A stretch of DNA of 64,000 bases from positions 88,392,566 to 88,456,565 of the forward strand of contig NC_039359.1 of NCBI RefSeq assembly GCF_003573695.1, read 5' to 3'. A program made the translations under genes and the position numbers. Below are positions 1 to 11,378 of the stretch, piece by piece (position 1 is the first letter of the stretch; every line of letters starts with the position of its first letter). The notes beneath the pieces were generated by a model, which was given only the letters and a program-made list of their open reading frames with translations, was not told where the DNA came from and ran no database searches. The stretch is from Papaver somniferum. Taxonomy: Eukaryota > Streptophyta > Magnoliopsida > Ranunculales > Papaveraceae.

Positions 1-1325
1 CTCCAAAAAAAAAATTGTTCCAAGACATAGAAGGTTGCTTCTCTCTTGCTCTGTTAACTTCCCAAGAAACTAAAAAATTTGCCATAGTGATGACCTGCCC
101 AAATAAGTATGGCTTCACTATATCTAAAATGGGTAGATCTTCCATACATATAGACTTCAGTTATTCTTTTGAGATATTCCATTTTTTATCCACAATAAAT
201 TCATGTACTTTCATACCAGAATGCAGTTTTTTAAAATCGTTATCCGAAAACTACTCTCTTATAGAATTATCAACTAACCATTTTATCCTCCCACATATTT
301 ATCATCAGACCATTGTCCAACACCCATTTGTAGTCATTGTCCAGGGCACTCATAACCCATTTAAGTCCGGACCAAATATATGATTTCTATAGTAAGATAT
401 TCATTAATTATTTTTGTTCTTTTTATTTAGTTAACATAAATTTATCCTATTCTACATCCAATATTTGAATATTCCAGAGTAGTTTCATGAGCATAGCCTT
501 ATTAATATCCTCTTATCTTCTTATTCCAAGACCACCCACCTCAATTGAAATACATATATTTTTCCAAGCAAGAGTTATATCCTTAGTTATTTCATCGGAA
601 TTTCAAGTCCATAAGAAATTTGTGATGATTTTTTCACAAGCCAAAATCACACTCTTAGGCCCTCCACAAAACTCCATATATGAGAAGATTTTATCTTACT
701 AGCACTCCAGGAGTGAGCATTATACCTAGATATTTATCTAGAAATTCAGGCAATCCCGTTTGTATCTGCTCGGCTATATATCTTCTTCTTTCTTCATTGT
801 TACAATCTATAAAGCATTTTCTATTTTCTTTACTTATGAGTTGACCAGAAGCTAACTGAGACAATCCATAGAATTCTCATAGGATTCTCCAAACTTTTTT
901 TATGACCATTACAGAAGATGAAGTTATCATCAGCAAAGAATAAATGAGCCGAAAAGATGAATACAGTTTTTTATCACCATGGAAATTTTTTTCTATCCTC
1001 AATAGCTTGGGATAATTGTATACCCAATATGTCTCCTGCAATTACAAATAAAACATGGGAAAAAGGTCACCTTGTTTAAAACCTCTACCAACTCCAAAAT
1101 TTCCCATTGGTCCTTCATTTGACATGATGGAAAGTTTTGAAGTTTTGGAAGGACCATAATTCAATCCTTGAAATTTTTATAAAAGCCATATTGTTGCAGA
1201 ACTCTTACCAATGAATCCCAATTTACAATATCATAAGCTTGTGAAAAATCTAGTTTTAGACCAACGTTCCCACCTCTTCTCTTCATCTTCATATCATTTA
1301 TCATTTCAAAAGCAAGCTAAAAATA
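1..1325 (-). pseudogene. LINE (non-LTR) reverse transcriptase remnant
   Basis: Read on the minus strand with frame changes, this stretch gives the ordered blocks of a plant L1-type reverse transcriptase. First is LKLDFSQAYDIVNWDSL near 1200-1270 (the catalytic Asp block). Next is GRGFKQGD near 1065-1090, then FADDNFIFCN at about 910-937 (the FADD catalytic box), and finally a YLGIML-like block near 720-740. Many stops and frameshifts interrupt it, so it is a dead copy. It ends where the LTR at 1326 begins, so the LTR may have cut it; I did not find the missing N-terminal part on the far side of that LTR. Plus-strand open frames here are shadows. Confidence 0.8.
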
Positions 1326-2021
1326 TGGGAGTACCAAAATAAACCACCAACTTTTTCTTAAGCAACCTGTATGAACTAAACTCAAATACAATTATGAGAT
1401 TTACAACTTAATGAATCTCAATCAGGAATTATATGAAGAGTTTATATTTATTTCTCTCACAATCAATATGTTTCCGGAGACAAGTCTGTGAACCTGATTA
1501 TCCCCTGAGAGTTCTTCGACGATTCCAAAGATCAAAATCTAAGATCAATCAAGTCGTATCCAACAATTATGATGGACGTATCTACTTTGATTGATTTACT
1601 TACGACCTGTGATATTTCAACTATAAAGTTAAACAATATAATACTGAAAAGGAAATAACATAAACACAATAAATTTTGTTAACGAGGAAACCGCAAATGC
1701 AGAAAAACCACGGAACACAGTCCAGACTTGAACACCAAACTGTATTAAGCCGTTACAAACACAAGCCTACTACAAATAAATTCGGCCTGGAATGCAGTTG
1801 AGACTGAATCCACCATCACAGTAATTCAGTTACAGTCACATTCCTTACGCCTCTTGAATCTTGCAAAACTTTGCACAATTGATTCCCTTAACTGACGTCC
1901 TTTACATATTAAAAGTTGTTTCTACTCAATTGAAGACTTTAAACCAATTTTCCTCCCACGGATAAGCATATATGTGATTTTTGTTCTGATCAAATATCAA
2001 GGTGAGAAAGGAAATCGATTG
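1326..2021 (-). repeat. Left part of an older LTR, interrupted by the element at 2022
   Basis: This stretch aligns in order with the LTR of the adjoining element (2022-4383), for example the block around 'gttaacgaggaaaccgcaaa' and the 'gtattaagccg' block, but it is clearly diverged. It breaks off at 2021 and the same alignment resumes at 11379 on the far side of the inner element. The outer left edge is placed near 1326 from alignment to the inner LTR edge, so it is approximate. No matching target duplication was seen around the outer LTR. Confidence 0.65.
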
Positions 2022-4383
2022 TGAAAAACCGGGGGTCTAACAACCACACCCAATATTTCGATTAGCAATCTGTATGGAATAACTCCAATATACTTTTAAG
2101 AGAATCAACTAGACAGTCAGACTCAATCTTAATAAAAGCGTATCAAAGAGTCATATCTCTCTTTCTCGATTCAATACTTACTCAAGCAAATAGAAATCTG
2201 CGAGTCTAATTGAATACAAGAGAAATCACTTGAACGGTACCAAAGACCAATGTTCAAGTATCAATTAATTTCAATCAACAACCAAAGGTTGGATTTCACA
2301 ATTAATTGATTTAACGCACAACCTGAGATATTTAAATTATATAGCAAAATATAATGCGCAAAATAAATAACACAGACACCAGAAGTTTTGTTAACGAGGA
2401 AACTACAAATGCAGAAAAACCCCAGGACCTAGTCTAGATTGAGCACACACTGTATTAAGCCGCTACAGACACTAGCCTACTATAAACTAACTTCGGTCTA
2501 GACTGTAGTTGAACCCCAATCAATCTAACACTAATCCAAGGTACAATTGCGCTCCTTACTCGCTGATCCCAGCAGGATACTACGCACTTGATTCCTTTAG
2601 CTGATCTTACCCACAACTAAGAGTTGCTACGACCCAAAGTCGAAGACTTTAATAAACAAATCTGTATCACACGAAAAAGTCTACGGTAATAGATAAATCT
2701 GTCTCCCAAAAAAATACCTACGAGTATTTGTTCCATCTTTTGATAAATCAAGGTGAACTCAATTCATAAACCAGACTTATATTCCCGAAGAACAGCTCAG
2801 TATTATCAATCACCTCATAATAATCTTAATCGACTAGCGAAAGAAGATATTTTGGAATCACAAACGATGAGAAGAAGATGTTTGTGACTTCTTTTATATC
2901 TAGCCTATCGTAGAAATCAATCTCAAGACAATCTTACAATTGTACTTAGTACGATAGAAACAACAAGATCAGATCACACAACTACAAGAAAAGTAGTATT
3001 GGTGTTTCACAATCCCAACGAAGTATTCAAGTCGTTAACCTACAGGGTATCGGTAGAAACCTAATGTTAAAGGAGAATCGACTCTAGATAATACAACTAG
3101 TATCACACAGGAGGTGCGGGAATTAGGTTTCCCAGTTGCTAGAGCTCTCCCTTATATAGTCTTTCAAATCAGGGTTTGCAATCAATGTTAGCTTAGTAAC
3201 AAAGCATTCAATATTCACCTTTAGATGAAAACATGATTAGATTCAAGCTAATATCTTTCAACCGTTAGATCAAAACTTAGCTTGTTAGACACAAATGAAA
3301 TGCACGTTTATTTAGGTTTGTGTAACCGTACCCAAATATGTACATCTAGTTGGTTCGACAGTAGTTAACCAAATGGTTAGCCATATGAGCACTTTCATAT
3401 CAACCATATTCTTCTTTACCATAACTAGTTCAAATGACTCAAATGAACTAGTTAGAGAATTGTTCAATTGCTTAGATCTTATAGAAATATACAAGACATA
3501 ATCGAAGAAAAAACGATTTGATTCACTCTAATCGATTCATGAACTTTATAGCCACGCTTTGCAAACTTGCACCTTAGTTTATATAAGTTTAAGTTCACGA
3601 ATAATCGTTTTTAGAAAATAACCAACTTAAGTACGCGGACTGGTACGCGGACTTAAGTACCCGGAATAAGTTTGTTTTCAGTTCACAAACTCCAGCAGAA
3701 ATTCTCGGGATGAGAACCTCCAAAAGTACGCGGACTTGGTATGCGAACTCTAGTTCTGGTTTTCCTGAGCAGCAAAGTACGCACTGGTTCAAGGAATAAG
3801 GACTTATACATGTATGAGTTACCACACAATGCTAATATACAACCATGGTTATATAATCTAAACTCTCGTTTCAACCATTGAAAAATTCTTAGAGGACGTT
3901 ATATAGTTGTTGTTCACACACTATTTTTTGTCAAAGAAATTTTCAACTAATTGAAACTTAATATGACTTTCGTCACTAGTTAAGATGAACTTGGCCAAAG
4001 CGAAAGCTTACCAACACATATTTCGAGAAATAGATAAGCGAGATAAACTCGACTAAAAATAGCAAATGTGTATAATCAAAGTCTATATAGAAAAACGACT
4101 TTTGTCTTAGGATATGAGATAGAGTAGATATACTTTTGAGTGATAGATAAGTTCAAGTCTCCACATACCTTTTAGTCGATGAAGATCCACCAGTTCCTTG
4201 AGCAGTCCTTCGTCTTGTATGATGATCGCCATGGAGTTCTTGAGCTTAACTACACTTTCTATCCTAGTCCGAGACATTAGCTATAGTAGACTAGAAATCA
4301 AGACTTATAGTTTTGATCACTAACATTGACAAACATGCTTGAGATAGCAACGCGTGCGATTTTGACCAAGCAGTTCTCTAACA
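2022..4383 (-). repeat. 3' LTR of the non-autonomous element
   Basis: A 2362-bp LTR that reads TGTTAGAG...TTTTTCA on the minus strand. It is matched almost collinearly by 7737-8005 plus about 9310-11373. Near 3625-3785 it has several copies of a GTACGCGGACT-like motif, also present in the partner LTR near 10620-10770. These could be U3 promoter repeats. Confidence 0.85.
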
Positions 4384-4397
4384 ATCTCCCCCTTTGT
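4384..4397 (-). other. Polypurine tract
   Basis: On the minus strand the sequence just upstream of the 3' LTR reads ACAAAGGGGGAGAT, a purine-rich plus-strand primer site. Its position against the LTR edge supports the element boundaries and orientation. Confidence 0.75.
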
Positions 4398-5576
4398 CAA
4401 TTTTAATGGAAAAACTATCAATACATATGGAATACAAAAATAGATAAATAAAATTTTGTAGCTTCTCTTCCACATGCCTGATCTTCAACATTACTCGAAA
4501 TCTTCGTCACTTCCAAGTACTCAAATGATCCCAAATTTTGTAAGTTTAGTATCACCGTTGTTGAAAATCCGTAGCTATAACAATGAGAAAACAAGATTCT
4601 CAATCATTGTTATACAATGTCATAGTATTATTACACAATATCAAAGTTCAATTGTATCACAACTTCGACAACAATACTATGGTGATATATATAAATATAA
4701 ATGCTTTCATCAAGGAGTTTATAAAGATACAAGATAACCCCTATAATATTCCACAGCCGCACTCCCCACAAAGATTTGGCAATTAAGCACAAGTTCAATT
4801 AAGAACTCTCCCCCATAAAATGTCATTCCCGAAAGAACAACAAGAGCGACCTTACTTTCACAAGAAAAGAAGTATTTCTTTGGACATAACAAATCACATA
4901 CGAATATGAATTTGAATCTAAAAAATACTCAGTTAAATTAATCACAAGAAAACTCATGATTAATTTAATCGGAATACACAACCAAATTACCACAAGAGTG
5001 TGATCAATTCAATTGGTCATGATCGACATAAGAGAACTTGCGGAGCCGTACAATATATACATAAAATATGGATCAGGGAAGATCAATACTGCAGAATAGA
5101 CAAGGATTCATTCTATTTTCCATCACTATTTGCACAATGACATACAATAGACATAATCCTTATAAACAAAAGTCCATCCTATCTTCCATCAATATTTGCA
5201 TATTGACATATAATAGTCTAAAAAACTTTTGTAATGTCAAAAGTTCATTCATCTCTTTATCAATACATGCATATGGACAAGAAATACTTAACTTTGACAA
5301 GGTATGGGACAATCATAGTTCACGGACGCAAACATACATATCCCATAATAAATTTGCAATATAAAAAAAAACATAAAGATTAATACTGTAAAGATCATCT
5401 TCCAAACAACTTTTAGAATTAAACAAATAAACCTAAAAACATGAAGATGAAAATGAAAATATTGGGCATAACTATGTGTAATCACAATAATGGCTATTCC
5501 AAACTCTAGTTATTCTTCCTAAAAACACAAGAATAAAATTCTCATAAGAAGATTTACTAGACAAAATTAAATCATA

Positions 5577-5680
5577 CTCCCTCTGTTTTTGGAAAAAATA
5601 TACTTTCACTTTTTCAATTTGGCCTATTTTTAGGATAAAATGAAAAAGTGAAAGTATCTCTTTTCCAGAAACAGAGGGAG
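5577..5680. mobile_element. Stowaway-type MITE (104 bp), TSD TA
   Basis: The terminal inverted repeats are CTCCCTCTGTTTTTGG and its near reverse complement ending AAACAGAGGGAG. The element is flanked by TA on both sides (5575-5576 and 5681-5682). This is the Tc1/mariner Stowaway signature. It sits inside the 3' end of the internal ORF of the LTR element and supplies that ORF's last codons. Confidence 0.88.
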
Positions 5681-6145
5681 TAGTTCATTGAGAACCTCAT
5701 ACCTTTCAATGAATCCGTCAAAGAATGTATCACTGATTTCCTTTACTCTTTTGACCGTAGACACACCATGTTCGTGAGTTAGAACATTAACTTTACGATC
5801 AACAACCCGAGCAAGCTGTCTAGCCTTGACACAGTCCATGATGAGCTTCTTTTGATTCCGTATCAGAATATTCTGATTAGAAAGGATTCTGTCCTGACCA
5901 TCTAAGAGTTGGTTTAGTTGCATTTGAAGATTCACAAACTCGACCTTTGAATCATTCTGAAAACGAGTTAAATCCTTAACAGAATCATCAATCCAAGAGT
6001 TGTGATCCTTTATTTCAAGCATCTTCTTTAGAACCAGCTCTTGAATTGACCCACGTCCTTGAATGTCTTCCTCCATATTAAGATGCACTATCTCTTGAGA
6101 TTTTCCAGAGTTCTCCATATATTTTTGATAGGGATGGAATAACAC
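5630..6145 (-). pseudogene. Internal ORF of the LTR element, coiled-coil-like, 3' end replaced by a MITE
   Basis: A 171-codon open frame lying between the gag-like gene and the 3' LTR. The middle (about residues 25-150) is rich in charged and hydrophobic residues with heptad-like spacing, including MQLNQLLDGQDRILSNQNIL, and looks helical or coiled-coil. No zinc finger or catalytic motif is visible. An internal Met (MENSGK) is an alternative start. The last roughly 20 residues are read out of the Stowaway MITE at 5577-5680, so the original C-terminus is lost. I do not recognise a function; it may be an accessory or C-terminal gag-like product of this element. Confidence 0.5.
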
Positions 6146-6596
6146 AATAGAGAGTATATATGTGTTTGTAAACAGGAGAAGGAAACTCTTGTTATGGAAA
6201 CCCTATGAACTCACAAGAATAGGACACGGACGTTCACGGACCGTTCACAAGAGATGTATGGATTTGAACTAAATCCAATAAGAGTAAAAACACAATGTTT
6301 GTCAAACATTGCTCAATAATCCTTAGAATTAGAGCCTAATTCATAAAACAGTCTTTCATAACTTTGATTGATTGACAAAAAAAACGACACACAATGACGT
6401 ACAACAAATGTTGAGACTCCCATAGTCATCATCCTTGTATCTCTCAAGATAGATTCAAGGATGAGATTACCTAAAGTTAGGTAAAGGAGTGAGAAGTGAT
6501 CTCACTACCAAACATGGGGAAGGGGTTGTACAGGTTGTTTACCGTTTTACTTGTATATTCCCTTTTTTCCATTGATTATAACGTATTCCAGAGGAA

Positions 6597-7630
6597 TTAG
6601 TCATAAATCCTTTCAAAAGTCCATCTAAGTCTAGGACCTCTAGAAATAGGTTCCAGAAAAGGGAATTTGGAGGATTTCCATTTTCTTGATCTAGACTTAC
6701 CAGACTTGTTCTTATGAACACAGGGAAAGACTTCATTAGTGGCACAAGATTTTATACCGTAATGAGGAACATACAACTTGTGATGATTTCTTGAAGAGAG
6801 ATCATTTTTATAAGATTTATGGTTTTCTGTCGACAAGAGATTCATTGTAGATGTCCTCAGACAATTTACTCCACTGACAGTAGAAAGAAACAAATTATGA
6901 AGATTAGAAATTTGTTTCCTCCTAGCAAAAAAATGAATAACATAGTGATTCTTTTTCCCACAGAAAGAACAACATCGTGATTTCCTTGATCCAAAACTTC
7001 ATCCTTCACATGCACATTTTGCAAGTGATTCTTAGTAGGTACTTCCTTGTAGGAATTTTTCTTTACACGAGGTAAAACCTTGTGAGGATCAGGAGAAGGT
7101 GTAGAGGATGACTTAATCATCAAAACAGAGTTTTCCTTTTTCAAGGCGTTACACTGTTCTTGGGAAAGTTGCAGAGATGCAACAAGTTTCTCTTTTTCAA
7201 AACGATAGTTGTTTATTTCTGATGAATGCGTCTCGATCAAATGTTTTTCTCTAATTGAATCTTCCTTGACAATATCCTCAAGATCAGTAATATTTTCACG
7301 CTGTAGAGAAGTTTCTTGAAGAAGTTTTTCGATATTGTTAGAGAATGACTCAATGATATTATAGAGTTCATGTTCTCGACCAAGAGACTTTCCAAATTCA
7401 TCAATGAGTTGAGCATGATTCTGAAAATCGATAGTCTTAGTCGAATTTTTTGAGATTCTGGTGAGCTATTTTTCAGCTTTTGCGATACTGTCAATTGTCT
7501 ATTTAGAGGAACATATATCAACATTTGATAGATCTTTTTTTCCACCTCGGGATTCAGAAGAATCAGCGAAGGAGTAATCCTTTGAGGTGACCCCAAGACA
7601 TTTGACATAGTTAAAAGCTTTGGAAGGCAT
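6597..7630 (-). pseudogene. Degenerate gag-like gene with CCHC-type zinc knuckle
   Basis: The minus-strand frame starts about 100 bp after the primer binding site with MPSKAFNYVKCLG (Met at 7630). It runs through a helical region (QLSQEQCNALKKENSVLM) and then a knuckle at about 6931-6975 reading CSFCGKKNHYVIHF. This resembles the C-x2-C-x4-H-x4-C knuckle of copia gag, with the last Cys replaced. A stop near 7500 and frame changes near 7240 and 6980 split it. The downstream YGIKSCATNEVFP region has no recognisable protease or integrase. Confidence 0.6.
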
Positions 7631-7722
7631 TTTGGTATGCGGATATGCCAGAGATGATATTCTGTCCACAGACTCAGATTGCTACAAACACAGACTGAAA
7701 AGGTCTTTAAACGTGTTTGCCT

Positions 7723-7735
7723 GCTCTGATACCAA
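7723..7735 (-). other. tRNA primer binding site of the LTR retrotransposon
   Basis: TTGGTATCAGAGC on the minus strand, complementary to the 3' end of plant initiator tRNA-Met as in many copia-type elements. It lies one base from the LTR edge at 7737. Confidence 0.85.
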
Positions 7736-7736
7736 T

Positions 7737-10700
7737 TGAAAAATAGGGGGTTTAACAACCACACCCAATATTTCGATTAACAATATGTATGGACTAACTC
7801 CAATATAATTTTTAGAGAATCAACTAGACAGTCAGAATCAATCTTAATAAAAGTATATCAAAGAGTTATATATCTCTTTCTCGATTCAATACTTACTCAA
7901 GCAAATAGAAATCTGCGAGTCTAACTGAATACAAGAGAAATCACTTGAACGGTACCAAAGACCAATGTTCAAGTATCAATCAATTTTAATCAACAACCAA
8001 AGGTCAAAAAATTTGGTTCATTCAACTTTTGAATTACATAGTAGGCAAGCGAGCAACAATCTGAGCCGCAAGCTCTTTTTGAATTGCAAAACCTATCCTT
8101 TAAAAAAAAAACTCTCTTGAACCGTGAGTCATGACATTACTGTGCATGACTTTCTGAACTCTCTTGAGAAGTCCAACCGCCTCTGGAGATAAAAAACCAA
8201 AAGTATCAAAAGCAAAGGGGATAAAAGAATGTCCATTATCAATGCACGCTTTCTCATGCTTCGCTATCTTACCTGAAGCATCTCGCAACGCTGCTTGGCC
8301 AACTGTAAATGTGCCATGTCCAATGCCTACTAACGGAGAAACACCAGTGAGGTCAACACATGCATGTTTGCCATTAGCCCATCCAAAAATAATAACGTCT
8401 GTTGGCCTAAGTGTTGATCTCCCTTCAAGTGGGTTTGTCAAAAAGTTGACAGCCGCTTCTTTTTTTGCTGAAATACCAGATCTCCACAATACATCATACA
8501 ATGTATCTCTCACATGATCATGTCTATATTTAAACCTATGATCTACCTTGCAATGGACTGCATGTTCCCCGTACGTATCTAAGCATCTTGTGATGCAAGC
8601 AGGATAGTGTGTATCCGAAGGGTACAGAGGGATCATCAACCTATATTTAAGAATGGACCGATACTCCACCAGTGACATCTTCTGCCCAAGGCCCTCAATC
8701 GGTATATCCAGGAGAAAATCTTGGGCATGCGCCGCTTGCAGGCAACCAATACTCCACCGGTGACATCTTCTGACCGATACTCCACCGGTGACATCTATGT
8801 CCTTAAATACCTTACCAAAAAGGGCACTCGCCAGGTAACTTTGTGCTTTAGGGGGGCGGTGTCCTTACTGGTAAAGATGCTAAAGTCATAATCAGGAAGA
8901 GTTGCTTGTAGTGTCTGCAAATCCTTATGAAAATTGTCATCCATGCCTTATACTCCAATGCTCCTTAATATATGATCTTGTAGGCCCCAGGATTGTACAC
9001 GCGATGCCAGGAAAACATATTTCGACGCCTCCTTAGCAGTGTATAAACCAAGACCTCCATATATGATAGGCAGGGTAGATAACCTCCACTGGAACTCTCC
9101 AAAAAATGGACCTCCACAAACCACAATACCCTCAACTACCTCTCTCAAGGCTCTATCAAAGATATCAACTGCAGCTATAGTGTATTCTGGGCAGCAAATA
9201 TGAAGCCCAAAAAGCATCTTGGGGACACCCATACACGCACGTAAAAGCAGCAATTCACTATGAGGATCACGAAGCTTGGATAAAACTTGCATTAATGAGG
9301 AAAAGAAAATTTAACGGACAACCTGTAATATTTCAATTATATAAAAAAATATAATGCGAAAAAGAAATAATACAGACACCAGAAGTTTTGTTAATGAGGA
9401 AACTGCAAATGCAGAAAAACCTTGGGACTTAGTCCAGATTGAACACACACTGTATTAAGCCGCTACAGAAACTAGCCTACTACAAACTAATTTCGATCTG
9501 GACTGTAGTTGAACCCCAATCAATCTCACACTTATCCAAGGTACAGTTGCACTCCTTACGTCTCTGATCCCAGCAGGATACTACGCACTTGATTCCCTTA
9601 GCTGATCTCACCCACAACTAAGAGTTGCTACGACCCAAAGTCGAAGACTTTAATAAAAAAATTGTATCACACAGAAAAGTCTACGGTAATAGATAAATCT
9701 GTCTCCCACGGAAATACCTACGAGTTTTTGTTCCGTCTTTTGATAAATCAAGGTGAACAAGAACCAATTGATAAACCAGGCTTATATTCCCGAAGCACAG
9801 CTCAGTATTATCAATCACCTCACAATAATCTTAATCGACTAGAGAAAGAAGATATTGTGGAATCACAAACGATGAGATGAAGATGTTTGTGACTTCTTTT
9901 ATATCTTTCCTATCAGAGAAATCAATCTCAAGACAATCTTACGTCTGTACTTAGTACGATAGAAACAACAAGATCAGATCACACAACTAAAAGAAAAGTA
10001 GTATCGGTCTAGCTTCATAATCCCAGTGAAGTCTTCAAGTCGTTAACCTACAGGGTCTCGGTAGAGACCTAAGGTTAAAGGAGAATCGACTATAGATAAT
10101 ACAACTAGTATCACACAGGAGGTGTGGGGATTAGGTTTCACAGTTCCTAGAGTTCTCTCTTATATAGTCTTCCAAATCAGGGTTTGCAATCAATGTTAGA
10201 TTAGTAACAAAGCATTCAATATTCACCGTTAGATGAAAACCAGATTAGATCAAGCTAATATCTTTCAACCGTTAGATCGAAACTTAGCTTGTTACACACA
10301 AATGAAATGCACGTTTATTTAGGTTTGCGTAACCGTACCCAAACATGTACATCTAGTTGGTTCAACAGTAGTTAACCAAATTGTTAGCCATATGAGCACT
10401 TTCATATCAACCATATTCTTCTTTACCGTAACTAGTTCAAATGACTCAAATGAACTAGTTAGAGAGTTGTTCAATTTCTTAGATATTATAGAAGTATACA
10501 AGACACAATCGAATCGATTCACTCGAATCGATTCATGAACTTTATAACCACGGTTTGCAAACTTGCATTCATGATCTTATATAAGTTTAAGTTCACGAAT
10601 AACCGTTTTTAGAAAATAACCAACTTAAGTACGCGGACTTAAGTACCCTGAATAAGTTTTTTTTCAGTTCACAAACTCCAGCAGAAATTCCCGGCATGAG

Positions 10701-11373
10701 AACCTCCGATAGTACGCAGACTTGGTACGCGGACTCTAGTTCCGGTTTTCATGAGCAGCAAAGTACGCATACTTTGGTTCAAGGAATAAGGACTTATACA
10801 TGTATGAGTTACCACACAATGCTTATATCCAACCATGGTTATATAATCTAAACTCTCATTTCAATCATTGAAATATTCTTAGAGGACGTTATATAGTTGT
10901 TGTTCACGCACTATTTTTTGTTAAAGCAATTTTCAAGTAATTGAAACTTAATATGACTTTCGTCACTAGTAAAGATGAACTTGGCCAAAGCGAAAGCTTA
11001 CCAACGCATATTTCGAGAAATAGATAAGCGAGATAAACTCGACTCGAAATAGCAAATGTGTATAATAAAAGTCTATATAGCAAAACGACTTTTGTCTCAA
11101 GATAGGAGATAGAGTAGATAGACTTTTGAGTGATAGATAAGTTCAAATCTCCACATACCTTTTAGTCGATGAAGTTTCACCAGTTCATTGAGTAGTTCTT
11201 CGTCTTTGTATGATGATCGCCATGGAGTCTTGATCTCAACTACACTTTCTATCCTAGTCCGAGACTTAGCTATAAGTATACTATAAATAAAGACTTATAG
11301 TTTTGATCACTAACATTGACAAACATGCTTGAGATAGCAACGCATGCGAGTTCGACCGAGCAGTGCTCTAACA
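7737..11373 (-). repeat. 5' LTR of the non-autonomous element, split by a LINE insertion
   Basis: Segments 7737-8005 and about 9310-11373 together reproduce the 3' LTR at 2022-4383. Between them lies LINE-derived sequence. About 20 bp present in the 3' LTR at the insertion point (near 2290-2312) is missing here, so the LINE insertion came with a small target deletion or later loss. Confidence 0.85.
8006..9310 (-). pseudogene. 5'-truncated non-LTR retrotransposon, C-terminal zinc finger plus endonuclease-like region
   Basis: Minus-strand frames give the C-terminal half of a LINE protein. The thumb/linker comes first (SKLRDPHSELLLLRACMGV, then GGPFFGEFQWRLSTLP; 8948-9292). A Cys/His cluster C-x3-C-x6-H-x3-C (CITRCLDTYGEHAVHC) follows in 8100-8678. 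Next are RPTDVIIFGW and CVDLTG, an arrangement like the PD..D of restriction-like endonuclease LINEs. The coding sequence continues in another frame to about 8038 (IGFAIQKELAAQIVARLP) and then stops. Frameshifts and a short duplication (the CTCCACCGGTGACATC motif repeated at about 8665-8795) disrupt it. Absence of everything upstream fits 5' truncation on insertion. The family assignment to RLE-type LINEs is inference. Confidence 0.75.
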
Positions 11374-11378
11374 GATTG

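Larger units (their letters stand above)
2022..11373 (-). mobile_element. Non-autonomous LTR retrotransposon with 2.3-kb LTRs, TSD GATTG
   Basis: A complete minus-strand insertion. The 5-bp duplication GATTG lies at 2017-2021 and 11374-11378. The 3' LTR is 2022-4383 and the 5' LTR is 7737-11373, enlarged by a LINE insertion. A primer binding site TTGGTATCAGAGC (the plant initiator-tRNA-Met type) abuts the 5' LTR, and a polypurine tract reading AAAGGGGGAGAT on the minus strand abuts the 3' LTR. The internal region (4384-7736, about 3.35 kb) holds a broken gag-like gene with a zinc knuckle and one further ORF. No protease, integrase or reverse transcriptase is recognisable, so mobilisation would need a partner element. 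Confidence 0.88.
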
